In this document: in pieces, positions 1 to 7,543 of the stretch
Numbering within the stretch: the first letter of the stretch is position 1
Layout: each line of letters begins with the position of its first letter
DNA from: CATOSP01 sp965216155
Lineage (GTDB): Bacteria; Chloroflexota; Dehalococcoidia; Lucifugimonadales; UBA3495
Assembly: GCA_965216155.1 (NCBI GenBank)
Contig: CBDCFD010000007.1
Span: 310,001 to 374,000, forward strand
Direction of reading: 5' to 3'
Length of the DNA stretch: 64,000 nt
Made by a program: the position numbers and the translations under genes
The notes under the pieces: generated by a model
Database searches by the model: none
Told to the model about the DNA's origin: nothing
Seen by the model: the letters and a program-made list of their open reading frames with translations, nothing else

Positions 1-176
1 TCAAGGCCCTCGGCGGCACCGTTACCTCTTCGGTTACGCGCCGGACCAGCTACCTGGTGGCAGGCGAGTCTCCCGGCTCCAAGCTTGACGCCGCCCAAAA
101 ACTTGAGACGCCGGTGTTGGACGAGGCCGCGTTCCTGGAGTTGCTGGACCGCTCCGGAAACGAGATGTCCCAGTAG
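1..176 (+). CDS. ligA: NAD-dependent DNA ligase LigA, C-terminal end (partial)
   Basis: Only the last 57 codons are in the window (first full codon at 3, stop TAG at 174-176). The peptide contains GGTV, then SYLVAGESPGSKLDAAQ and VLDEAAFLELL, which is the ending of the C-terminal BRCT domain of bacterial NAD+-dependent DNA ligases. That enzyme seals nicks during replication and repair. The stop lies 3 nt before the pth start, so the two are probably co-transcribed. The catalytic part is outside the window and cannot be judged. Confidence 0.85.
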   Translation, partial: KALGGTVTSSVTRRTSYLVAGESPGSKLDAAQKLETPVLDEAAFLELLDRSGNEMSQ

Positions 177-179
177 TCT

Positions 180-752
180 ATGTGGCTTATCGTGGGACTG
201 GGCAACCCTGGAGACCGCCACCGCAATAGCCGCCACAACCTCGGCTTTCGGTGCATCGACTCCTTAGCCGGGCGTTGGGGTATCACGGTGAACGAACGCC
301 GGGCCAAGGCTGTGCTTGGACGCGGCGTCCGCGCCGGGCACGATGTTGTGCTGGCGAAACCAAGAACGTTTATGAACAACAGCGGCGAAGGCGTCGACTA
401 CTTGCTCACCCGGTTTGCGGCAAGACCGGCCAACCTGCTGATCGTCTACGATGAGATGGAACTGCCGGTCGGAACGTTGCGCATCCGCCCTTCGGGAAGC
501 GCCGGAGGCCACAACGGGATCCGGTCGATTATCGCCACTATTCACACCCAGGACTTCCCGCGGCTCCGAGTCGGCATAGGCCATCCGCCTCCGGGCGGTG
601 ACCCCATCGCCCACGTGTTGGGACCTTTTACCCCCGACGAGTCGACCGTGATCGATGAGTCAGTGACGCGGGCTGCGGACGCCGTCGACTGCCTGCTGGA
701 AGAGGACATCAACGCGGCGATGAACCGCTTCAACCGGAAGCCGGGCGATTGA
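180..752 (+). CDS. pth: Peptidyl-tRNA hydrolase
   Basis: 190 aa, the normal length for bacterial Pth, which releases peptidyl groups from drop-off peptidyl-tRNA in the cytosol. The N-terminal signature GLGNPG followed by SRHNLGF places the catalytic His at residue 19. FMNNSGE, VYDEMELPVG (catalytic Asp) and GSAGGHNGIRSI follow in the family order. It starts with ATG 3 nt after the ligA stop. Its TGA stop overlaps the proposed TTG start of the next gene (TTGA), so the three genes form one transcription unit. No oddities. Confidence 0.95.
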   Translation: MWLIVGLGNPGDRHRNSRHNLGFRCIDSLAGRWGITVNERRAKAVLGRGVRAGHDVVLAKPRTFMNNSGEGVDYLLTRFAARPANLLIVYDEMELPVGTLRIRPSGSAGGHNGIRSIIATIHTQDFPRLRVGIGHPPPGGDPIAHVLGPFTPDESTVIDESVTRAADAVDCLLEEDINAAMNRFNRKPGD

Positions 753-2767
753 CCCAGCCTGTCCTGGGACCGCCCGTGCTCTCACACGACCACATTCCGC
801 GCCTGGTCACGACCTGTAACTTGCGTCAGCATCCGCGCGTAATCCCGTACGTATTGGCGTTCCTGTTCGCGTGGTGCCTGGCCGCCTGCAACATTTCCTC
901 GGCTCCCACGGATGCAACGGATAGCCTTCCGGCGGCTCCCTCGGATGTGACCGCCAGCCCTGCGTCCGCCCCCATGGATCTCACGGTCGGCCCTGTGCTG
1001 GAAACATTCCCATTCGCGGCCCAAGCGATTCCCGATCCTCCCGAGAGAGACCTATACCGGCTGGCATCGGAATTGATTCCCGGCATCCCTGGAGACTTCC
1101 GCAGGGTCGCAGAGCCGAGGACCGGCAACCTGGAGATGGGCCGCGTGGACACGTTCTGGCTTGCGGACCTGGAGTTGCCCGGCGTATATTCGTCCAGGTT
1201 CGAACTGGCCCTGGTCTCGGACCATGCCTACTGGTATGTCGAGACTGGTGAAAAGGTCGACCGGGAAGACCTGGAACGCTCGGCTACCGTCTTTGAGGAG
1301 CAGGTTTACCCTCGGGTCACCTCTGTATTCGGCTCGGAGTGGTCCCCTGGGGTGGACGGCGACACCCGCGTCACTGTCCTAAACGGAGCTATCCGGGGAG
1401 CGGGCGGGTACTTTAACTCCACAGACGAGTACCCCAGTGCCATATTTGAACACAGTAACCAACGGGAAATGATCTATGTCAACATCGCATCCATCCCCGT
1501 TGGGTCTTCGGCTTATCCGGCCACTCTGGCCCACGAACTCCAGCACCTCATCCATTGGCATCAGGACCCGTCAGAAGACACGTGGGTTAACGAAGGCCTC
1601 TCGGAGTTGGCCACGTCGGTGGCGGGATTCGGCACTAGCAGCATCCAGGCTTACTTGGACGGAATCCCCACGTCATTGGTAAATTGGCCCCTGGACTCAG
1701 TCCGGATCGGCGCGAGCTACGGCGCCGCGGGTCTGTTCATGCACTACCTGGCCGAACATTACGGGTCGCGGGACGATATGCGTCTGCTGTTGGAGACTCC
1801 GGCAGACGGTGTCAATGGCATCAACGAATACCTTCGGAAGTCAGGCTATGATCAGACGTTCCAGGACGTGTTCCGGGACTGGACGGTGGCCAACTATTTG
1901 GACTTGCCCGAAGGGGTCTATGGGTATCCCGGCCTTCACGTTCGCGCCAGGACCAACAAATTCATCGACGACTACACCGGCTTCAACTCCCGGATACCCC
2001 AGTATTCAGTGGAGTACGTTGCGCTGGAGTCCTTCGAAGGACCCATTAGAATCCAGTTCAAGGGCGATGCGGCGGCCAAGATCATTGCCGCGGAAGCCGG
2101 TCCGAAGGGATGTTGGTGGAGCAACGCCGGAGACGCCATCGCTTCCACTCTAACTCGTGACCTTGACCTTAGCGGCAAAGACCGTGCGTCACTAAGTTAC
2201 GACCTCTGGTATGACCTGGAGAAAGACTGGGACTACGCATACGTTCAGGTCTCGACCGACGGTGGGAGGCGCTGGGAGATACTGGCGGCCTCCGGAACCT
2301 CTGCGGAAAACCCTGTGGGCAATAGTTTCGGAGACGGTTACACCGGAAATAGCGGCGGATGGACCACTGAATCTGCGGACCTATCCTCCTACGCAGGAAA
2401 ACAGGTACGGGTCAGGTTCCAATACTTGACCGATGACGCCGTCCACGGGCCCGGCCTTTGCGTACGCGACATTGGTGTCGTAGAGGGCGGCCTGTTCAGG
2501 CCGGTTGAGGACTGGCAGCCGGAAGGGTTTGTCCTGACCAACAATGAAGTGCCCCAAAGCTACATCGTGCAGGTCATAGGCGGCCAGGTCTCAGACGGCA
2601 AGGAAGCTCCCAGCGTGACGGCGATGGAGCTTGATGAGGCCAACTCCGGAATACTGGAGATTCGGAACCCGGAGGATATGGGCAGGCTGGTCGTGGTTGT
2701 TGCGGCGCTTGCGCCGAAGACATTCCAGCCCGGGTCCTATAGGCTGACGGTGGCGCCGGCGAATTAG
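749..2767 (+). CDS. Secreted lipoprotein with zinc metallopeptidase motif
   Basis: 672 aa from a TTG start that overlaps the pth stop by 4 nt. Further in-frame TTG codons exist before the signal peptide, so the exact start is uncertain. A hydrophobic stretch ends in the lipobox LAAC near residue 47 and is followed by an Ala/Ser/Thr/Pro-rich linker, so the protein is predicted to be lipid-anchored outside the cell. HELQHLIHW near residue 262 is an HExxH zinc site, and NEGLSELA about 20 residues later supplies a likely third ligand, as in gluzincin-type and immune-inhibitor-A-like peptidases. The C-terminal third (after about residue 440) looks like a beta-rich CUB or jelly-roll domain with repeated VSTDGG and RVRFQY strands. 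The substrate is unknown. Confidence 0.75.
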   Translation: MTQPVLGPPVLSHDHIPRLVTTCNLRQHPRVIPYVLAFLFAWCLAACNISSAPTDATDSLPAAPSDVTASPASAPMDLTVGPVLETFPFAAQAIPDPPERDLYRLASELIPGIPGDFRRVAEPRTGNLEMGRVDTFWLADLELPGVYSSRFELALVSDHAYWYVETGEKVDREDLERSATVFEEQVYPRVTSVFGSEWSPGVDGDTRVTVLNGAIRGAGGYFNSTDEYPSAIFEHSNQREMIYVNIASIPVGSSAYPATLAHELQHLIHWHQDPSEDTWVNEGLSELATSVAGFGTSSIQAYLDGIPTSLVNWPLDSVRIGASYGAAGLFMHYLAEHYGSRDDMRLLLETPADGVNGINEYLRKSGYDQTFQDVFRDWTVANYLDLPEGVYGYPGLHVRARTNKFIDDYTGFNSRIPQYSVEYVALESFEGPIRIQFKGDAAAKIIAAEAGPKGCWWSNAGDAIASTLTRDLDLSGKDRASLSYDLWYDLEKDWDYAYVQVSTDGGRRWEILAASGTSAENPVGNSFGDGYTGNSGGWTTESADLSSYAGKQVRVRFQYLTDDAVHGPGLCVRDIGVVEGGLFRPVEDWQPEGFVLTNNEVPQSYIVQVIGGQVSDGKEAPSVTAMELDEANSGILEIRNPEDMGRLVVVVAALAPKTFQPGSYRLTVAPAN

Positions 2768-2838
2768 CGGGTGGGCGCGTTCGCCGCCTCGTGCGCCGGG
2801 TGTGGCCGAAGCACGTAACGTACCCTGGAGGCAAGGAT

Positions 2839-3816
2839 ATGGCGTTTGGCCTATGCGTCGTAGGTTGCGGCAGTTTCGCCGGTGCGTTTGCACAGGCCAT
2901 GGAGCCGTTGCGCGGCGAGTTAGACCTGTTTTTCGCCAGCCGGGACCCCGCCCGTGCTTCCAACTACGCCGCTAGATTCAATGGCGCTGGATCATTCGGG
3001 TCTTACGAAGCCGCTGGAGACGATTCCAGGATCGAAGCCATGTATATCTGTACGCCTCACCACCTGCACCGGGTCCACGTCGAGTTGGCGGCGGCGGCGG
3101 GCAAGCATGTGCTGGTGGAGAAACCCATCGCCAGGACTCTAAATGAGGCTCATGCAATGATCTATGCCACCGAAGGCGCCGGGGTAACCCTGATGGTGGC
3201 CGAGAATTACCGGTTCATGTCCGGCATCAGGCTGGCGAAACGTTTGATAGACGACGGGTCCATCGGGGCGCTGCGTATGGTCCAAGTACAAGAAGAAGCC
3301 CTGTTTGAGCCGGGCCGGTGGCGGAACAACCGCGAATTGAACGGCGGTGGGGTGTTCATCGACGGCGGGATCCACAAGGCCGACGGGCTGGTCTTTCTGG
3401 GCGGCAGACCGGAAAGCGTGTTCGCGGCGGCGGTGCCCCCGGGTAATCCCGGTCTGGAGGCTGAAGACGGCCTGGCGATGATTACCAGGTCGCGCGCGGG
3501 CGTGGTTGGGCTGATTAACCACACTTGGACTTGCGCCAAACCGTCCCCTATCTGGCTGTCCGTGCTGGGGACTGGCGGCTCCATTTACTATGAGGCCGGG
3601 CAACTCCGGCTGCGGCTGGATGACGGGATAACTGCGAAAACATTCGACCTGGAACCGGACGGGTTTGGCCAACAAACAATGGTCCGGGAATTCATGCGCA
3701 GCATCGGGGAAGGCCGGGAGCCGGAGATGTCCGGAGCAGCCGGAATGGTTGATTTGGAAGTCGTGCTCGCGGCTTACGAGTCTGTGGAGACGGGCCAGGC
3801 CGTCACTCTAGCCTGA
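2839..3816 (+). CDS. Gfo/Idh/MocA family NAD(P)-dependent oxidoreductase
   Basis: 325 aa. The ATG at 2839 is chosen over an upstream in-frame ATG at 2791 because TGGAGGCAAGG lies just before it and the Rossmann strand (VVGCGSFAGAF) begins at once. VLVEKPIAR near residue 97 is the EKP motif that supplies the catalytic lysine of this family. A C-terminal beta-sheet domain (GGGVFIDGGIHKADGL) is present. Family members oxidise or reduce sugars, inositols or other polyols. The substrate cannot be read from the sequence. It stands alone between the peptidase and the convergent glutamine synthetase. Confidence 0.85.
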   Translation: MAFGLCVVGCGSFAGAFAQAMEPLRGELDLFFASRDPARASNYAARFNGAGSFGSYEAAGDDSRIEAMYICTPHHLHRVHVELAAAAGKHVLVEKPIARTLNEAHAMIYATEGAGVTLMVAENYRFMSGIRLAKRLIDDGSIGALRMVQVQEEALFEPGRWRNNRELNGGGVFIDGGIHKADGLVFLGGRPESVFAAAVPPGNPGLEAEDGLAMITRSRAGVVGLINHTWTCAKPSPIWLSVLGTGGSIYYEAGQLRLRLDDGITAKTFDLEPDGFGQQTMVREFMRSIGEGREPEMSGAAGMVDLEVVLAAYESVETGQAVTLA

Positions 3817-3882
3817 AATTTAGGGGGCGAGCTGGTCTAACCTTGCCCCATCATTTTACTTCGGCCCTGACCTCTGCCATAA

Positions 3883-5220
3883 CTACAGCATTGGCAAGTA
3901 GCGGGAGATTTCGTAGTTGGTGACCGTGGCCCGGTAATCCTCCCATTCCATCTTCTTGTTGCGGATGAAGCTGTTGAAGATGTGGTCTCCCAGGGCATCC
4001 TGGAGAAGTTCGCTTTCCTCGGCCAGGGCGATGGCCTCGCCGAGGCTGTTGGGCAAGGACTTGATTCCCCTGGTCTGCCGTTCCTCGTCCGACATCATAA
4101 ACACGTCGCCTTCGACCGGCGGCGGCACCGGGTATTCCTCCTCTATCCCCCTCAACCCGGCGGCCAGCATGGCGCTAAAGGCAAGGTAGGGGTTGCAGGC
4201 TGGATCGGGTGCGCGGTATTCGATCCGCACCGAGCTTTCGTAGCCCGGCTTGTAGGCCGGAACGCGAACAAGGCCGGCCCAGTTCACGTGGGCCCAGGAG
4301 ATGAACACGGGGGCTTCGTAGTCTGGGACCAGGCGCTTGTAGGAATTGACCCACTGGTTGGTCACCAGGGTGATTTCAGGAGCGTGGTAAATCAGCCCGG
4401 CTATGAACCGTTTCCCGATGATGGACAGGTGGTGCTCGTCATCGGGGTCGTGGAAGGCGTTGTGGTTGCCCCGGAACAGCGATTGATGCGTGTGCATCCC
4501 CGAACCGTTCTTCTTGGACAGCGGCTTGGGCATAAACGTAGCATACGCTCCCCTGAGTTGGGCCAGTTCCTTGATGACCAGCTTGGCGGTCATCACGCTG
4601 TCGGCCATGGTCAGGGCGTCGGTGTATTGCAGGTCAATCTCGTGCTGGCTGGGGGCGGCCTCATGGTGGGAATACTTGACCGGGATGCCCATGTCCGCCA
4701 GGTTCAAGACCGTGTCCCGGCGCAGGTCGCTGGAGGGTTGGCCGCTCAGTTGATCGAAGTAACCGCCGTGGTCCAGGGGTTCGGGAGTGTTGGCGTCCTG
4801 GAAGTAGAAATACTCCAACTCAGGCCCCACGTAGTAGGTGAACCCCGCCCTGGAAAGCCGCTCCAGGTTGCGCTTCAGGGCGATCCGGGGGTCGCCCGCG
4901 AAAGGCTCTCCCCTGGGAGTGCGGATGTCGCAAAACATCCGGGCTACCGCATTCTGCCGGGGCCGCCAGGGCAGCAGGGAGAAGGTGGCAGGCTCCGGGA
5001 ACGCCCGCATGTCGCTTTCGTTGGACCGCGCGAACCCCTCTATTGACGCCCCATCGAACCCCACGCCCTGCTCGATAGCATCCACCAGGTCATCCACCGT
5101 GATCGCGAACCCCTTCAAGTTCCCCAGGATGTCGGTGAACCAGAGCCGGATAAATTTGACATCGTTCTCCTGAGCGCTTCGCAGCACAAACTCCCGTTCT
5201 GCGCCATTCTCCTGGACCAT
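3883..5220 (-). CDS. glnA: Glutamine synthetase type I (alpha-like, no adenylylation tyrosine)
   Basis: 445 aa, ATP-dependent synthesis of glutamine from glutamate and ammonia. The start at 5220 is preceded by TTTGGAGGGACG. An in-frame ATG 57 nt further upstream lacks a binding site. Visible signatures are DGASIEGF near the N-terminus, NGSGMHTHQSLF, SYKRLVPDYEAP, and EYRAPDPACNPYLAFSAMLA. The C-terminal region where GS-I-beta carries the adenylylated tyrosine reads GDVFMMSDEE, without a tyrosine. This fits the alpha subgroup, which is not adenylylated. It follows a second glutamine synthetase in the same orientation but is separated from it by a terminator-like hairpin, so it may have its own promoter. 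Confidence 0.93.
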   Translation of the reverse strand: MVQENGAEREFVLRSAQENDVKFIRLWFTDILGNLKGFAITVDDLVDAIEQGVGFDGASIEGFARSNESDMRAFPEPATFSLLPWRPRQNAVARMFCDIRTPRGEPFAGDPRIALKRNLERLSRAGFTYYVGPELEYFYFQDANTPEPLDHGGYFDQLSGQPSSDLRRDTVLNLADMGIPVKYSHHEAAPSQHEIDLQYTDALTMADSVMTAKLVIKELAQLRGAYATFMPKPLSKKNGSGMHTHQSLFRGNHNAFHDPDDEHHLSIIGKRFIAGLIYHAPEITLVTNQWVNSYKRLVPDYEAPVFISWAHVNWAGLVRVPAYKPGYESSVRIEYRAPDPACNPYLAFSAMLAAGLRGIEEEYPVPPPVEGDVFMMSDEERQTRGIKSLPNSLGEAIALAEESELLQDALGDHIFNSFIRNKKMEWEDYRATVTNYEISRYLPML

Positions 5221-5308
5221 CGTCCCTCCAAACCAATTCCAAAGGTGACCTGTGTACTTCGCCGGTGACAATATCATTTTCCCATCAACCGCGCAAAAAC
5301 GCCAACAG

Positions 5309-5345
5309 AAAAAGGCGCCGGCCTCCCTGAACGGGAAGGCCGGCG
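5309..5345 (-). terminator. Rho-independent terminator of the upstream glutamine synthetase
   Basis: CGCCGGCC-T-CCC pairs with GGG-AA-GGCCGGCG around a TGAAC loop. Read on the minus strand the hairpin is followed by CCTTTTTCTG. It lies directly after the stop of the glutamine synthetase gene ending at 5374, so the two glutamine synthetases are probably separate transcripts. Confidence 0.75.
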
Positions 5346-5373
5346 TCGGTTGCCGGGGTCGTTCGGGCCGGGG

Positions 5374-6804
5374 TTAGGCGTCGAAATAGAGATGGAATTC
5401 GTAGGGGTGCGGCCGCAGCCTCATGGGGTCCATCTCGTTGGTCCGCTTGTAGTCCAGCCACTTCTCGATCAGGTCCTCGGTGAAGACGCCGCCGCGAAGG
5501 AGGAACTCGTAGTCGTTCTCCAGGGCGTTCAAGACCTCTTCCAGGCTTCCCGGGACCTGCTGGACCTTGGCCGCCTCGGCCGGGGACATGTCGTACAGGT
5601 TCACGTCCACCGGATCCGGTGGCTCCATCTCCCCGATTACGCCGTCCAAGCCGGCCATCAGCATGGCCGAGAAGGCCAGGTATGGGTTGCAGGACGGGTC
5701 GGGAATGCGGAACTCGATCCGCCGCGCCGCCGGGGCGCTGGAGTAGGTGGGGATGCGTATGCAGGCGCTGCGGTTCCGGGTCGAGTAGACCAGGTTCACC
5801 GGGGCCTCGAAGCCCGGCACCAGCCGGCGGTAGGAGTTGGTGGTGGGGGCGAGGAACGCCAGCAGCGCGGGCGCGTGCTTGAGCAGGCCGCCGATGTAGT
5901 GGCGGCAGGTTGCGCTGATCAGGCCATAGCTGGCGTCGGCGTCGTAGAACAGGTTCGTCCCTTCGCGCCACAGGCTTTGATGCGTGTGCATCCCCGAGCC
6001 GTTGTCCCCGAAGATGGGCTTGGGCATGAACGTGGCGACCTTGCCGTGGGCCCGGGCGACGTTCTTGACCACGTACTTCTGGATAACCACGTTGTCGGCG
6101 GTCGTAGTCAAAGTATCGTAGCGAATGTCGATCTCCGCCTGTCCTGCGGTAGCGACCTCGTGGTGATGCTTCTCGACCACTATTCCGAAGTGCTCCATCC
6201 TCTGGACGCACTCCGAGCGGATGTCCTGGAATGTGTCATAAGGGGCCGCCGGGAAGTACCCTTCCTTGTAGCGCGGCCTGTAGGCCAGGTTGCGCCCGCC
6301 GTCCAGGGAGGTCTCCGCTCCGGAGTTCCAGATGCCCTCATCGGAATCAATGAAGTAGTAAGCGCTGTGCTCGTTCTGGTCGAACCTGGCCGAGTCGAAG
6401 ATGAAGAACTCGGCCTCGGGACCCCAGTAGCTTAAATCCGCCAGTCCGCTGGACTTCAGGTAAGCCTCGGCCTTCTGGGCCACGTACCGCGGGTCTCGGG
6501 AGAACATCTCGCGGGTCACCGGGTCCAACACGTTGCAGAGCATGGTCAGCGTAGGAATCTGCATGAACGGATCGACGACAGCGGTGGTGGTGTCGGGAAT
6601 CAAGAGCATGTCGCTCTCTTCGATGTCCTTGAATCCCCGGATGCTGGAACCGTCGAACCCATAGCCTTCGCTAATGTTTTCCTCGGTCAGCTCGCTAAGG
6701 GGCAGGGACAGATGCTGCAACCTTCCGGGCAAGTCTGTAATCTTCAGGTCGATGATTCCAATGCCTCTGGAACGGCAAAACTCGACAGTTTCTGCTGGGG
6801 TCAT
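5374..6804 (-). CDS. glnA: Glutamine synthetase type I (beta-like, with adenylylation-site tyrosine)
   Basis: 476 aa. The start at 6804 is preceded by AAGGAGGACAGAGAT. The longer in-frame reading to 6882 has no binding site. Family motifs are GYGFDGSSIRGF, EAEFFIFD, NGSGMHTHQSLW, SYRRLVPGFEAP and EFRIPDPSCNPYLAFSAML. Near the C-terminus NLYDMSPAE followed by VPGSLEEVL matches the adenylylation loop of GS-I-beta, with the tyrosine present, so activity may be controlled by GlnE-type adenylylation. No glnE or glnB/glnK is in the window. It lies 123 nt downstream of the 27-aa peptide gene (6928-7011) with no terminator between, so it is likely transcribed from the promoter in front of that peptide. 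Confidence 0.93.
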   Translation of the reverse strand: MTPAETVEFCRSRGIGIIDLKITDLPGRLQHLSLPLSELTEENISEGYGFDGSSIRGFKDIEESDMLLIPDTTTAVVDPFMQIPTLTMLCNVLDPVTREMFSRDPRYVAQKAEAYLKSSGLADLSYWGPEAEFFIFDSARFDQNEHSAYYFIDSDEGIWNSGAETSLDGGRNLAYRPRYKEGYFPAAPYDTFQDIRSECVQRMEHFGIVVEKHHHEVATAGQAEIDIRYDTLTTTADNVVIQKYVVKNVARAHGKVATFMPKPIFGDNGSGMHTHQSLWREGTNLFYDADASYGLISATCRHYIGGLLKHAPALLAFLAPTTNSYRRLVPGFEAPVNLVYSTRNRSACIRIPTYSSAPAARRIEFRIPDPSCNPYLAFSAMLMAGLDGVIGEMEPPDPVDVNLYDMSPAEAAKVQQVPGSLEEVLNALENDYEFLLRGGVFTEDLIEKWLDYKRTNEMDPMRLRPHPYEFHLYFDA

Positions 6805-6927
6805 ATCTCTGTCCTCCTTGGTTGATTCCCTAATACAAAACGGCCCACGCGCACCATAACAGAGCCGCATGAGCCGAAACAACTACTATTTGGGATATTG
6901 AAGGGGTGAAATAAGACGATCGAGCGG

Positions 6928-7011
6928 TTACCTGCGGAGCAGTTTGCGCGGAACCACCACCCACAATGTGAACAACCCTACGAACACTCCCGCTGCAATA
7001 ATCGCTTCCAT
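6928..7011 (-). CDS. 27-residue single-span membrane peptide, copy A
   Basis: ATG at 7011, TAA ending at 6928. The peptide begins MEAIIAAGVF, is hydrophobic through residue 20 (VGLFTLWVVV) and ends PRKLLRR, which fits one membrane span with a positive cytosolic tail. GTGAGG lies about 8 nt upstream. A second copy 278 bp away (7206-7289) encodes nearly the same peptide with only conservative changes: V9A, V11I, L16M, V20L and R22K. Conservation at protein level in both copies argues for real translation. It sits in the leader of the downstream glutamine synthetase and could be a regulatory peptide, a transporter partner or a leader ORF. No family was recognised. Confidence 0.7.
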   Translation of the reverse strand: MEAIIAAGVFVGLFTLWVVVPRKLLRR

Positions 7012-7043
7012 TCATACCTCACTTGGATAAGTCTCTACTACTC

Positions 7044-7049
7044 ATTCTA
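7044..7049 (-). promoter_or_regulatory. Predicted -10 element (TAGAAT) of peptide copy A / glutamine synthetase
   Basis: Minus-strand TAGAAT about 33 nt before the peptide ATG, with no recognisable -35 hexamer. The same position in the duplicated copy reads TAAAAT (7322-7327), exactly 278 bp away. Confidence 0.45.
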
Positions 7050-7080
7050 CGGGCGCGTGTTACATCCGCTTTTCTTTATT

Positions 7081-7096
7081 GTTAATTTTTTGTTAC
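7081..7096 (-). promoter_or_regulatory. GTAAC-N6-TTAAC operator-like element, copy A
   Basis: Minus-strand GTAAC-AAAAAA-TTAAC, centred about 42 bp upstream of the -10 element. A further TGTAAC half-site lies at 7059-7064. The layout (two AC dinucleotides nine bases apart) resembles GlnR boxes of Actinobacteria (GTnAC-n6-GaAAc). The regulator here is unknown. Similar elements precede copy B and amt. Confidence 0.45.
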
Positions 7097-7139
7097 ATAA
7101 TCCGGTTCGAACCGCACCCGGACCCGATACCCCGAGGAC

Positions 7140-7171
7140 AAAAAGACCGGGAGACTTGTAGGCCTCCCGGT
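7140..7171 (-). terminator. Terminator of peptide copy B
   Basis: ACCGGGAG pairs with CTCCCGGT around a 10-nt loop. On the minus strand it is followed by CTTTTTG. It makes copy B a separate short transcript. Confidence 0.7.
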
Positions 7172-7205
7172 GCAATTTCAGGTTAGTTATTCGCTAGGTG
7201 GAAGT

Positions 7206-7289
7206 TTACCGGCGGAGTAGTTTCTTCGGCAGCACCACCCACATCGTGAACAGCCCTATGAACGCCCCTGCTGCGATGATTGCCTCCAT
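7206..7289 (-). CDS. 27-residue single-span membrane peptide, copy B
   Basis: ATG at 7289, stop ending at 7206, preceded by a strong ribosome-binding site (AGGAGGGACCG). It begins MEAIIAAGAF, continues with a hydrophobic segment (IGLFTMWVVL) and ends PKKLLRR. It is the paralogue of the peptide at 6928-7011. With a promoter at 7322-7327 and a terminator at 7140-7171 it forms its own transcript of roughly 170 nt, between amt and the glutamine synthetases. This context suggests a role in nitrogen assimilation, perhaps as a membrane modulator of Amt or glutamine synthetase. That role is inference only. Confidence 0.72.
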   Translation of the reverse strand: MEAIIAAGAFIGLFTMWVVLPKKLLRR

Positions 7290-7321
7290 CGGTCCCTCCT
7301 GAAATTTAATCTCTACAACCT

Positions 7322-7327
7322 ATTTTA
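7322..7327 (-). promoter_or_regulatory. Predicted -10 element (TAAAAT) of peptide copy B
   Basis: Minus-strand TAAAAT 33 nt before the ATG. There is no good -35 hexamer, which fits activator dependence through the element at 7359-7374. Confidence 0.45.
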
Positions 7328-7358
7328 CGGGTGCGTGTTACAGGGGCTTTTCTTTAGT

Positions 7359-7374
7359 GTTAATTCTTTGTTAC
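7359..7374 (-). promoter_or_regulatory. GTAAC-N6-TTAAC operator-like element, copy B
   Basis: Minus-strand GTAAC-AAAGAA-TTAAC, centred 42 bp upstream of the -10 element, with an extra TGTAAC at 7337-7342. It is identical in layout to copy A. Confidence 0.45.
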
Positions 7375-7438
7375 ATCTGGAACCTGCTATTCGACCTTCC
7401 TGGGTTCCAGATTTCGCTGGAATCACGGAGGAGCAGTA

Positions 7439-7478
7439 CAAAAAGCCGCCGGGAGACCCTGGGGTCTCCCGGCGGCTT
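7439..7478 (-). terminator. Terminator of amt
   Basis: AAGCCGCCGGGAGACC pairs perfectly with GGTCTCCCGGCGGCTT around a 4-nt loop, and is followed on the minus strand by a T run (the A run at 7439-7444). It lies 65 nt after the amt stop. Confidence 0.85.
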
Positions 7479-7543
7479 GATTACCAGTTGCGGCGTGTTC
7501 GTGTCAGGGGCGTACCTCGCGCCGAAACAATGGGCTTGGAAGG

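Larger units (their letters stand above)
6928..7376. repeat. Tandem duplication, 278-bp period, peptide plus promoter
   Basis: The segments 6928-7098 and 7206-7376 align with a constant offset of 278 bp and no indels. Start codons (7011/7289), stops (6928/7206), -10 elements (7044/7322) and operator-like sites (7081/7359) all fall at the same offset. The terminator following copy B has no counterpart after copy A. Confidence 0.75.

Noticed and set aside
5350..6435. Open frame of about 360 codons on the plus strand over the beta-type glutamine synthetase
   Set aside because: Antisense to a gene with a complete motif set. Composition is atypical (Val/Gly/His-rich). The similar frame at 3982-5046 over the other glutamine synthetase was rejected for the same reason.
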